A stretch of 64,000 nt of DNA from Streptomyces clavifer (lineage in GTDB: Bacteria > Actinomycetota > Actinomycetes > Streptomycetales > Streptomycetaceae): the NCBI GenBank assembly GCA_014651175.1, contig BMWJ01000003.1:434001-498000 (forward strand), given 5' to 3'. Both the position numbers and the translations under genes were made by a program. The notes under the pieces were generated by a model that saw only the letters and a list, made by a program, of their open reading frames with translations, did no database searches and had not been told where the DNA came from. Below are positions 44,517-52,653 of the stretch, one piece after another (positions within the stretch are counted from its first letter, which is position 1; every line of letters begins with the position of its first letter).

Positions 44517-44578
44517 GTCCCGGACAGCTGCTCAACAAGTTCTGGTTCCCGGACAGCTGCTCAACAAGTTCCGGGTCA
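44492..44578. repeat. 29-bp unit in three tandem copies over the eccD 3' end
   Basis: The unit occupies 44492-44520, 44521-44549 and 44550-44578. Each contains GGACAGCTGCTCAACAAGTT. The first copy encodes the last residues of EccD (GQLLNKF) and its TGA stop; the next two lie after the stop and in the third the stop equivalent has become CCG. The copies differ at only a few bases, suggesting recent slippage expansion or selection for an RNA or DNA element. Confidence 0.9.
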
Positions 44579-44627
44579 ACGTGCGGGCGCTCCGCCGAGG
44601 GCGGCGCGGTGGAGGGGGAGGGCAGAC

Positions 44628-45803
44628 ATGCCGAACACGGACGACTGGCAGGGCGACGTGCTGCGCGACCTGAGGGGCGCTGCCGCGCCGGCCGGGCCGG
44701 GCGGCACCGGCCCGGCGCAGGGCGGCACGGGCGCGCCCGCGTCGGGGCCCGGCCAGCCTCCGCCCGGTGCCCGGCTGCCGGACGCCGCCCCTACGGTCCC
44801 CGCGCCCGGGCCTGCCGCCCAGCGGGACCGGGGACAGCCGCCGGCAGCACCCCACACCCCCGGCAGCAGGCCACCGCGTACCGCCCCCGACTCCCGGCCC
44901 GTGATGGATGAAGGCCTGGCCGGAGCGGTACGCAAGCCGCGGCACGGTGAGCCCCTCGCGTCACGGGCCGTGCGCGGTTTGCGCCGGATCGTTTCCTCGT
45001 CGGCGGCGCGCGAGGTCGCCGAGATCACCCGCACGGCCGAGCTGCTCCAGCAGCCCGTGACGACCGGCCGTCAGATCGCCGTCACCTCGATCAGGGGCGG
45101 CGCCGGCAAGTCGACCGTCGCCGCGCTGCTCGGCACCACGTACGCCCACTACCGGCAGGACCCGGTCCTGCTCGTCGAGGCGGACCCGGCACTCGGCTCG
45201 CTGCCGCTGCGGCTCGGCGTCCGGTCGCTGCGCTGGACCACCGCTGACATGGCGGGCATCGTCGCACCCCAGATGTCCCTGCTCGACGTCACCGGCTATC
45301 TCGTCCAGCTCCCCGGCAACGCCTGGCTGCTGCCCGGCAGTCAGGGCCGGATCGGCGCGATGCTGGACGCCAGGGCGTACGAGCAGGTGATGGTCTCCCT
45401 GCGCCGCTACTTCGGTGTGACGGTCGTCGACTGCGAGACCCTGCCCGCGGAGGTGGCCCGGGTCGCGCTCTCCGCGTCGCAGGCCCGTGTACTGACCGCA
45501 CCGGCCACGCTGGAAGGCATCGCGAGCACCCACAACGTGCTCGAGTGGATCCAGGCGCTGCCGCGCCACGTGATCGACGGCACCGTGGTCGTGCTCACCG
45601 AACAGACGCCCCACGCGGGGATCGACCTCGACAGGGCCACGCAGAAGCTCGCGTCCACCGGAGCGAGCGTCCAGGTCCTCCCGTTCGACCGTCACCTGGC
45701 CGCCGGCGGAGCGATCCGCACGGAACTGCTCGCTCACGCGACACGGCAGGCCGTCACCCGACTCGCCGCGGACGTCTTCCAACTGTCGCAGAAGCGTCGC
45801 TGA
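44628..45803 (+). CDS. MinD/ParA-like ATPase of the T7SS locus
   Basis: 391 residues, ATG after a GGAGGGGGAGGG-rich leader. Residues 1-110 are a disordered Pro/Gly/Ala-rich region. The ATPase domain follows with a deviant Walker A (RGGAGKST, K161), the segment VLLVEADPALGSLPLRLGVR, and later VTVVDCETLPAE. Proteins of this shape (EspI/MinD-like) are known in mycobacterial and Streptomyces ESX loci and may sense ATP or dock EccC to other partners. The end AADVFQLSQKRR is repeated in the remnant at 59.8 kb. It lies between eccD and eccC. Confidence 0.85.
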   Translation: MPNTDDWQGDVLRDLRGAAAPAGPGGTGPAQGGTGAPASGPGQPPPGARLPDAAPTVPAPGPAAQRDRGQPPAAPHTPGSRPPRTAPDSRPVMDEGLAGAVRKPRHGEPLASRAVRGLRRIVSSSAAREVAEITRTAELLQQPVTTGRQIAVTSIRGGAGKSTVAALLGTTYAHYRQDPVLLVEADPALGSLPLRLGVRSLRWTTADMAGIVAPQMSLLDVTGYLVQLPGNAWLLPGSQGRIGAMLDARAYEQVMVSLRRYFGVTVVDCETLPAEVARVALSASQARVLTAPATLEGIASTHNVLEWIQALPRHVIDGTVVVLTEQTPHAGIDLDRATQKLASTGASVQVLPFDRHLAAGGAIRTELLAHATRQAVTRLAADVFQLSQKRR

Positions 45804-45839
45804 CCCCCTGCCGAGCCCGACCGTGAGTGACGGACGCCC

Positions 45840-48800
45840 ATGAGCACCCGACTGATCCACCGCCCGGCCAGGACGATCCGGCCCCCGGCCGCCACACCGG
45901 CGCGCACCATCGAGGCCCCGCCCAACCTGCCGGAAGGGAAGGCGGGCAACATCGCGATGTCGCTGCTTCCCGTCGCCGGCGTGATGTCGTCGGTCGTGAT
46001 GATGACCGTCGTGCGCAACAGTCAGTTCGCCGCACTGGGCGCGCTCATCCTGGTGGTGACCGTCATCGGCTCCGTCGCGCTCCTCTTCTCCCAGCGCGGC
46101 AAGGCCCAGCGCACCCGACGCACCCAGCGGGAGGCCTACCTCGCCTACGTCGAGGACCTGCGTGAGGAGCTCGCATCGGAGGAACGCGCGCGTCGGGAGC
46201 GCGCCGACGTGCTCGATCCACCGCCGCACGCCCTGTACGACATCGTGCAGAATCCCGCCCGCCTGTGGGAACGCCGACGGGGCGACGCGGACTTCCTGCG
46301 CGTGCGGGTGGGTACCGGTGAAATGCCCGTACGTGACCTGAACATCGCCGATCAGGGCACCTCCGTCCTCACTCCGCCGGACCTCTTCATGCTCAACGAG
46401 GCGTCGGCGCTGATGAACCGCTTCCGCACGGGGACCGAACTGCCCCTCACCGTGCCGCTGGACCGGGTCGGCAACATCAGCGTCATCGGCCCCCGCGAGG
46501 ACTGCCTGCGCGTGGCACGCGCCCTGCTCGTCCAGACCGCCGCGACACACGCCCCCGACGACGTGGCCCTGGCACTCGCCGTACCCGGCGACCGGATCGC
46601 CGACTGGGAATGGGCGAAATGGCTGCCCCACCTCCTGGACGCCGAACAACTCGACGGCCCCGTCGCCGCCCGGCGCATCGCCCCCTCGGCCCCCCAGCTC
46701 GCCCGGCAGCTCGGCCCCGACCTGCGCCGCCGCGCCTCCTACGCGACCGAGCTGCGCCGGGGCCTGGCCGGCCGCGATGCCCTGGCCATGACCTCCCGAC
46801 TGCTCGTCGTCACCGACGGGCACGGCGAGGATGCCGTCGACCTGCCGCGCCCCGACGACGCGGTGGGCCTGTCCGACATGGGCGTCACCGTCCTCCACCT
46901 GCTCGAACAGCGCGTTCAGGAACCGGGACACGTCGGCGTCCGGATCACCGTCGAGGATGCCCGGGTGATCATCGAGGATCTGCGCGAGCCCGAACCCGTC
47001 AGTGCCCACGGCACCGTCGACGAGGTCGGCAGCCCCTACGCCGAGGGCCTGGCCCGGATGCTGGCGCCCCTGCGACTGTCCGCCGAGTCGCTGGTGGACA
47101 CCCCGCTGTCGGGCCCCGTCGACTTCGCGGGCCTGCTGGGGATCGACGACGTGGCACGCCTCGACCTCTCACGGCTGTGGGCATCGCGCGGCGAACGCGC
47201 CTTCCTGCGCGTGCCCATCGGCATCAGCGACACGCACGAACTGGTGCTGCTCGACCTGAAGGAGTCCTCGGAACTGGGCATGGGCCCCCACGGCCTGTGT
47301 GTCGGCGCCACCGGTTCGGGGAAGTCCGAGCTGCTGCGCTCCCTCGTCCTCGCCCTGGTGGCCACGCACCCGCCCGAGGACCTCGCGCTGGTACTCGTCG
47401 ACTACAAGGGCGGTGCGACCTTCGCCCCGTTCGCGAAGCTGCCCCATGTCGCCGGGGTCATCACCAACCTGGAGAACCAGGCGGGCCTCGTCGAGCGCGT
47501 CCACGCCTCCCTCGCCGGTGAGGTGAAGCGCCGCCAACAGGCGCTCAAGGACGCGGGCGACGTCGCGGACATCGGTGACTACGCCGCGTTGCGCGCCGAG
47601 AGGCGGCCCGATCTCGACCCGCTTCCGCACCTGTTCGTCGTCATCGACGAGTTCGGCGAACTCCTCACCGCCAAGCCCGACTTCATCGACCTCTTCCTGT
47701 CCATCGGCCGCATCGGCCGCTCCATCGGAGTGCATCTGCTGCTGTCCAGCCAACGCATCGAGGGCGGCAGGCTCAAGGGCCTGGACACCTATCTGTCGTA
47801 CCGGCTCGGTCTGCGTACCTTCTCCGCGGACGAGTCGCGCACGGTCCTCGACACCACGGACGCGTTCCACCTGCCGCCGCTGCCCGGCTTCGGCTACCTC
47901 AAGGTCGACACCAGTCATTACGAGCGCTTCAAGGCCGGCTACGTCTCCGGCGGCTACCGGGGCCCCGTACAGCGCGCGGACGAGGCGGAGACCGGTCCCC
48001 TCGCCCTGGAGTACGAGGCCTTCAACTCCCTCACCGGACCGGACGAGTCGGGCCCGAAGGAACCGGCGTCCCGGCGCCGCGAGACCGGGCCGACCGAGCT
48101 GGGTGTCCTGGTCGCGCAGCTGGAGGGCGCTGCCGAGCCCGTACGCAGCATCTGGCTGCCGCCGCTGCCCACCGCCCTCACCCTGGACGGCGCCGCCGGG
48201 CAGCTGGAAGCCGGCCCGCGCGGGATGCAGCTCGCGAAGCGACGGGGGCCGCTCCAGGTGCCGCTCGGTCTGCTCGACGACCCGACGAAGCAGTGGCAGG
48301 GCCAGTGGTTCCTGGACCTCACCGTGGCGGGCGGCCACGCCGCCTTCATCGGCGGCCCGCAGTCCGGCAAGACGACCCTCCTGCGCACGCTGGTCCTGGC
48401 CCTCGCGCTCACCCACACCCCGCAGGAGGTCGGCGTCTACGGCCTCGACCTGGTCGGCGGCGGGCTCCAGGCACTGTCCGGCCTGCCCCACGTCGGCGGC
48501 ATCGCCGGCCGTGCGGACCGCGAGCGCGCGGGCCGCACGGTCGAGGAGGTGCGGAACATGCTCGCCACCCGCGAGGACCTCTTCCGCGAGTACGGCATCG
48601 ACTCCGTCGAGCAGCTGCGCACCCTGCACGCGTCAGGCAGGCTGCCCCGGCTCGCATCGGCCGAGATCGTGCTCGTCATCGACGGGTTCGGAGCGCTGCG
48701 CGACGACTTCGACGACCTGGACGACGCGGTCACCGACATCCTCAAGCGCGGTGGCGGCTACGGAATCCATGTCGTCGCGGGCATGCTCCGCTGGAACGAC

Positions 48801-49814
48801 GTACGCATCGCCACCCAGTCGACCTTCGGCACCCGCCTCGAACTGCGGCTGAACGACGCCGGCGAGTCCAGCATCGACCGCAAGCTCTCCGAGACCCTGT
48901 CCCCCGACGAGCCCGGCCGGGTCCTCACCGACGGCAAGCTCTTCGCCCAGGCGGCCCTGCCCCGTACGGACGGGTTCGCCGACACCACCGACCTGGGAGC
49001 GGTCCTCGAGCGCACGGCCCGCACGGTCCGCGCCACGTGGAGCGGAGAGGTCGCCCAGCCGGTGCGGGTCCTGCCGCACGTCCTGGAACCGCACCTGCTG
49101 CCGGGGCCGGCCGCCGAACCCCGGCGAGTGCCGATCGGCGTCGACCAGACGGCGCTGGAGCCCGTTCTCCTGGACCTGTTCGAGCACGATCAGCACCTGC
49201 TGGTCATGGGTGACAGCGAGTGCGGGAAGACGAATCTGCTCAGGACCGTCGCCGCCGGCCTCATCGACCGTTACGGCGAGGACGAGTTGGTCTTCGCGGT
49301 CATGGACCCGCGACGCAGTCTGCGCGGCGCGATCCCCGAGGAGTTCAGGGGCGGCTACGCGTACAACGCCAAGCTCTGCTCCGGCCTCTCCGCGGGAATC
49401 GCCACCGAGCTGGAGAAGCGGCTCCCCGACGACAGCGCGGGCGTCGAGGACCTGGAGCCCGGCAACTGGGGCGGCGGCCCCCGGATCGTGGTCCTCGTCG
49501 ACGACTACGACGTGCTGACGACGGCCGGCCAGTCGCCGCTCGCGCCGTTCCTTCCGTACATCCCGTCCGCGGTGGACATCGGCCTCCACTTCGTCCTGAC
49601 GCGCCGGGTCGCGGGCGCGTCGCGCGGGATGTACGAGCCGCTGGTGCAGGGTCTGCGCGAGTCGGGGGCCTCGGCCGTCCTCATGGCGGGCGACCGCAGC
49701 GAGGGCCAGCTGTTCCCGGGCGTGTACGCCACCCAGCAGCCCGCGGGACGCGGCGTGCTGATCCGCAGGGGCTACGCGAACCGCCTGATACAGACCGTGT
49801 ACACGCCGGGATAG
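45840..49814 (+). CDS. eccC: Type VII secretion protein EccC
   Basis: 1324 residues, the fused EccCa-EccCb form. Two TM segments lie near residues 38-80, followed by a domain of unknown function and three FtsK/SpoIIIE ATPase domains. D1: Walker A GATGSGKSE with K495, DYKGG motif, Walker B VVIDEFGEL with D603-E604. D2: GGPQSGKTT near 845 and EIVLVIDGFG. D3: GDSECGKTN near 1130 and IVVLVDDYD. D1 therefore looks catalytically complete, in line with D1 being the main ATPase of actinobacterial EccC. It recruits substrates with C-terminal signals and powers export of WXG100 proteins encoded just downstream. A second, diverged copy is at 59884-63861. Confidence 0.95.
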   Translation: MSTRLIHRPARTIRPPAATPARTIEAPPNLPEGKAGNIAMSLLPVAGVMSSVVMMTVVRNSQFAALGALILVVTVIGSVALLFSQRGKAQRTRRTQREAYLAYVEDLREELASEERARRERADVLDPPPHALYDIVQNPARLWERRRGDADFLRVRVGTGEMPVRDLNIADQGTSVLTPPDLFMLNEASALMNRFRTGTELPLTVPLDRVGNISVIGPREDCLRVARALLVQTAATHAPDDVALALAVPGDRIADWEWAKWLPHLLDAEQLDGPVAARRIAPSAPQLARQLGPDLRRRASYATELRRGLAGRDALAMTSRLLVVTDGHGEDAVDLPRPDDAVGLSDMGVTVLHLLEQRVQEPGHVGVRITVEDARVIIEDLREPEPVSAHGTVDEVGSPYAEGLARMLAPLRLSAESLVDTPLSGPVDFAGLLGIDDVARLDLSRLWASRGERAFLRVPIGISDTHELVLLDLKESSELGMGPHGLCVGATGSGKSELLRSLVLALVATHPPEDLALVLVDYKGGATFAPFAKLPHVAGVITNLENQAGLVERVHASLAGEVKRRQQALKDAGDVADIGDYAALRAERRPDLDPLPHLFVVIDEFGELLTAKPDFIDLFLSIGRIGRSIGVHLLLSSQRIEGGRLKGLDTYLSYRLGLRTFSADESRTVLDTTDAFHLPPLPGFGYLKVDTSHYERFKAGYVSGGYRGPVQRADEAETGPLALEYEAFNSLTGPDESGPKEPASRRRETGPTELGVLVAQLEGAAEPVRSIWLPPLPTALTLDGAAGQLEAGPRGMQLAKRRGPLQVPLGLLDDPTKQWQGQWFLDLTVAGGHAAFIGGPQSGKTTLLRTLVLALALTHTPQEVGVYGLDLVGGGLQALSGLPHVGGIAGRADRERAGRTVEEVRNMLATREDLFREYGIDSVEQLRTLHASGRLPRLASAEIVLVIDGFGALRDDFDDLDDAVTDILKRGGGYGIHVVAGMLRWNDVRIATQSTFGTRLELRLNDAGESSIDRKLSETLSPDEPGRVLTDGKLFAQAALPRTDGFADTTDLGAVLERTARTVRATWSGEVAQPVRVLPHVLEPHLLPGPAAEPRRVPIGVDQTALEPVLLDLFEHDQHLLVMGDSECGKTNLLRTVAAGLIDRYGEDELVFAVMDPRRSLRGAIPEEFRGGYAYNAKLCSGLSAGIATELEKRLPDDSAGVEDLEPGNWGGGPRIVVLVDDYDVLTTAGQSPLAPFLPYIPSAVDIGLHFVLTRRVAGASRGMYEPLVQGLRESGASAVLMAGDRSEGQLFPGVYATQQPAGRGVLIRRGYANRLIQTVYTPG

Positions 49815-49853
49815 CACTCCGGCACCCACGCAACGAAGGACCGGACGCACCAC

Positions 49854-51272
49854 ATGACCAAGGACGTCATCGCCCTCACGACCCGCATGCCCGACCCGTG
49901 GACCGTACTCGTCGGGCTGCTCTCCGGAGGTCCCGACAAACTGGCGGGCACCCACGGCGAAGGCGCCGTCGTGCAGCTCTGCGACCCGGAGGGCCGTCCC
50001 CTGGTCTCCGTCGAGGCACCGCTGCTCGTCCAGGTGACCGGCGAGGCGGAACGACTGCTCGGAGCCACTGCGCCGCCGGTCCCCTTCTGGTGGACGGAGG
50101 CCCGTGCCACCACCGGTGTCGCGGAGGCCGAGCGGCTCGCGGGCACGTTCGCCGCCCGGCTCGCCCACCTGGCCGGTGGCTCCGCCTGGCCACCGGAGGC
50201 CGCCCGGTCGCTGGCCGTGGTGCCCTCCGACGGTGTGAGCGTCGCCCCCACCCCGGCCGCCGCGGTCCCCGCCGTCGACGTACTCACCGAGAAGGTCGCC
50301 GTCGTCATCCAGGACCGTCCGGTCGTCGCCCTGACGGCCTGGCTCGCGGATGCCTACCGGGCCGCCACGGAGGCCGGGCTCGGACTCCAGGTCGTCGCAC
50401 CGCCCGGGACGACGCTCTCCCCCGCCGTACGCCACCTCCTGGGGACGTGGCCGTCCCGCTGGATCGTCCAGGACGAACGGGACGGCTACTACGACGGGCT
50501 GTCCGGAGCCGTGCTGCGCTGGCAGGACGGCATCTTCGCTCCGGTCGCGGGACCCGGAGCGACCGCCGCCGAGCCACACAACCTGGTCGCCGCCTCGTAC
50601 GGGGAGGTGTCGGACACCGGCGAGCGGCAGTTGGCGCTGACGTTCCGCTCGGTCCACCCCGCCGACGACCGCCTGGTACTCGGCGGCGGCCTGGAGTCGG
50701 TGTGGCGCGAGCTCACCGGTACGCCCCCGGCGGGCTGGGGGACGGCGGAACCCGCCAACCTCCCCTGGTCACCACAGCGCCTGACGGACCTCGCCCACGA
50801 GCGGGCCCCCCGCCCCACCTGGGCCGTGGTCGTCGGCAGTCCGGAACGGCCCGGGCTCGCCACCGTGCGTGTCACCCGCACGACGGCAGGGGTGGAGGAG
50901 GAGGTGACGCTGGCGTTCGGCTACGGAGCCGGCGAGGAGTTGCCGCTGGACGCCCTGCCCCGGGCCGCCGAGGCGCTCGCCACCCGCCACCGGCTCCAGT
51001 CGATGCTCGTACAACTCCGCAAAGCCCGGCGCGATCTCGCGGTGCCGCCCCGCTTCGAAGGACCGGGCGTCCCGCTGGCCTTCGTGCTGGGCGCGGACGA
51101 GGTCCGGGCGCTGCCCGGTGACCGCGCCAGGCGTACTCCCCTGTCCGAAGCTCCTGTTCAGCTCGGTGCCAAGACCCGTCCTGCCCTGTACTACCCCCTT
51201 CCGGGGGATCCGTCGGACCTCTCGGGCTGGCAGGACTTCGAGCGGCTGATGCGGCATCTGAAAGGCGCGTGA
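49854..51272 (+). CDS. DUF6177-like T7SS-associated protein
   Basis: 472 residues; ATG 40 nt after eccC. Soluble, no signal peptide or membrane segment. Recognisable parts: DVIALTTRMPDPWTVLVGLL at the start, PVVALTAWLADAYRAATEAGLGLQVVAPPGTTLSP in the middle, WPSRWIVQDERDGYYDGLSG, and a C-terminal PPRFEGPGVPLAFVLGADEVR with LGAKTRPALYYPLPGD. This matches, from memory, the DUF6177 family found next to EccC in Streptomyces ESX loci. A role as cytosolic chaperone (EspG-like) for WXG100/LXG substrates would suit its place, but that is inference. Confidence 0.75.
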   Translation: MTKDVIALTTRMPDPWTVLVGLLSGGPDKLAGTHGEGAVVQLCDPEGRPLVSVEAPLLVQVTGEAERLLGATAPPVPFWWTEARATTGVAEAERLAGTFAARLAHLAGGSAWPPEAARSLAVVPSDGVSVAPTPAAAVPAVDVLTEKVAVVIQDRPVVALTAWLADAYRAATEAGLGLQVVAPPGTTLSPAVRHLLGTWPSRWIVQDERDGYYDGLSGAVLRWQDGIFAPVAGPGATAAEPHNLVAASYGEVSDTGERQLALTFRSVHPADDRLVLGGGLESVWRELTGTPPAGWGTAEPANLPWSPQRLTDLAHERAPRPTWAVVVGSPERPGLATVRVTRTTAGVEEEVTLAFGYGAGEELPLDALPRAAEALATRHRLQSMLVQLRKARRDLAVPPRFEGPGVPLAFVLGADEVRALPGDRARRTPLSEAPVQLGAKTRPALYYPLPGDPSDLSGWQDFERLMRHLKGA

Positions 51273-51392
51273 CGGCGTCTTCCGGAGTGTCCTGGGATGG
51301 TCACAGTGACCTGATTGCTGATTGCACCAGCGATGTCCGGGTTGATAGACATGGCTATTCGTACGGTTGTTCAGTCTGGTGGGGGGAACCTG

Positions 51393-51728
51393 ATGAAGTT
51401 CGACATGGGGGCATCGGTTCTGTCGAACCTGATGTCGCGTTCCACGGAGTCGAGCACGGACCTGGGCACGCTGATCAATCAGCTGATCCAGGCGGCGCAG
51501 CCGCTGGAGGGCAAGTTCAACGGTGCCGGCAAGGTGGCCTTCGACTCGTTCAAGTCGCGTTCGGACGAGATCGCCGCGGCCCTGAACGGATCACTGTCCG
51601 CACTGCTCGGTGGCCAGTCGGGGATGGACGCGGCGTTCGGCGAGGGCGACCAGGAGCAGGGCGAGAACGCGAAGTCGCAGATGGCGTCGGCGAACTTCGA
51701 CGCGGCCCGCTTCTCCGGGCGCGGCTGA
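51393..51728 (+). CDS. WXG100/ESAT-6-like secreted protein
   Basis: 111 residues from ATG at 51393 with a GGGGGGAA leader. Predicted helical hairpin: LSNLMSRSTESSTDLGTLINQLIQAAQPLEGKFNG, then AGKVAFDSFKSRSDEIAAALNGSLSALLGG. The turn reads K-F-N-G in place of W-x-G. A flexible tail follows (DQEQGENAKSQM, ending RFSGRG). It pairs with the next gene, as in EsxA/EsxB-type heterodimers. Secretion by the adjacent EccC system is expected. Confidence 0.82.
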   Translation: MKFDMGASVLSNLMSRSTESSTDLGTLINQLIQAAQPLEGKFNGAGKVAFDSFKSRSDEIAAALNGSLSALLGGQSGMDAAFGEGDQEQGENAKSQMASANFDAARFSGRG

Positions 51729-51803
51729 GCGTCCGGCTGTCCCTCTTCAGACCACGGGCCTCCCACGAAGGGCCTGATCTCATTCCACGGGGAGTAATCG
51801 ACT

Positions 51804-52115
51804 ATGGCCACGGACAGTGACCGGCGTTCGTACGACACGGGCGCTTCCACGGAGGCGCAGGGCAACATCCAGGCGGTCATCGCCCGCCTGGAGCAGGTGA
51901 TCCAGGCGCGGGACGCCCAGGTGAAGGCGGCGATGGCCGACTTCGCCGCCGATGGTGTGGCGGACGAGTACCACGGCAAGGAACTGCGCTGGAACAGCAC
52001 CTCGAACGAGGTCAGGAACATCATCCAGCTGCTGCGGACGACGCTGGAGAAGAACGACGGCACGGCGCAGCAGACGCTCGCGCGCGCGAAGGCAGCAGTC
52101 GACAACATCGGCTGA
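51804..52115 (+). CDS. WXG100/ESAT-6-like secreted protein, partner of the preceding gene
   Basis: 103 residues; ATG preceded by CGGGGAG. Helical: ASTEAQGNIQAVIARLEQVIQARDAQVKAAMADF, a turn with YHGKELRWNSTSNEVRNIIQ, then LLRTTLEKNDGTAQQTLARAKAAV. It is annotated in many Streptomyces as a pore-forming ESAT-6 family protein. The W of the motif is followed by N-S rather than x-G. Together with the preceding gene it forms the small secreted pair of the locus. Confidence 0.82.
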   Translation: MATDSDRRSYDTGASTEAQGNIQAVIARLEQVIQARDAQVKAAMADFAADGVADEYHGKELRWNSTSNEVRNIIQLLRTTLEKNDGTAQQTLARAKAAVDNIG

Positions 52116-52221
52116 TCCACTGCGCGTTCGGGCCGGAGGAACGGGAGGAACGTTCTTCCTGGGGGTCGGGGCGATGACGCAGATGCAAGCAGGACATCGG
52201 TACGCGGGGTGGGGGGCGTTC

Positions 52222-52653
52222 ATGACGGCGTGGGACATCAAGCCGCAGGGGGTGCAGGGCCAGTTGAAGGTCACCGGCACGCATGCGGGTGACCTGGAGA
52301 AGGCTCTGACGGCTCTGGTCACGACGATGTCGGAGGCGGCGACGGCTGGGGGGACGGCCGTACCGGGCACGGACGCCTCGACGCCGGTGCAGGGCCCGGT
52401 GCCGGTGGGGGCGGCCCCGTTGGCTCAGAAGGCCACGCTCGGTCCGGTGGCTTCGGCGCTGAGCCAGTACCTGGAGCAGCGCGAGAGCTTCCTGAAATCG
52501 ACGGCGGAGCGCATCCAGGCCGCGGTGCTGGGGGCGGCGAAGGCCACCAACGAGTACGTGGCGGGCGACCTGGACGCGGCGAAGCACGCGCAGGACGCGG
52601 CCAGGGCCGTACGGCTGGACCTGCTGCAGGACGCTCCCGGGGGGCGCGGGTGA
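52222..52653 (+). CDS. DUF6507-like ESX-associated protein
   Basis: 143 residues from ATG at 52222, with GGGGGG 5 nt upstream; an ATG at 52174 would add 16 residues but has a weaker leader. The protein starts MTAWDIKPQGVQGQLKVTG, then LEKALTALVTTMSEAA and a helical second half (VASALSQYLEQRESFLKSTAERIQAA, then ATNEYVAGDLDAAKHAQDAA), so it is a two-helix WXG100-size protein. It resembles DUF6507 proteins encoded between WXG100 and toxin genes. Its stop overlaps the toxin GTG (GTGA), so it is likely a dedicated partner or targeting factor for the toxin. Confidence 0.78.
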   Translation: MTAWDIKPQGVQGQLKVTGTHAGDLEKALTALVTTMSEAATAGGTAVPGTDASTPVQGPVPVGAAPLAQKATLGPVASALSQYLEQRESFLKSTAERIQAAVLGAAKATNEYVAGDLDAAKHAQDAARAVRLDLLQDAPGGRG

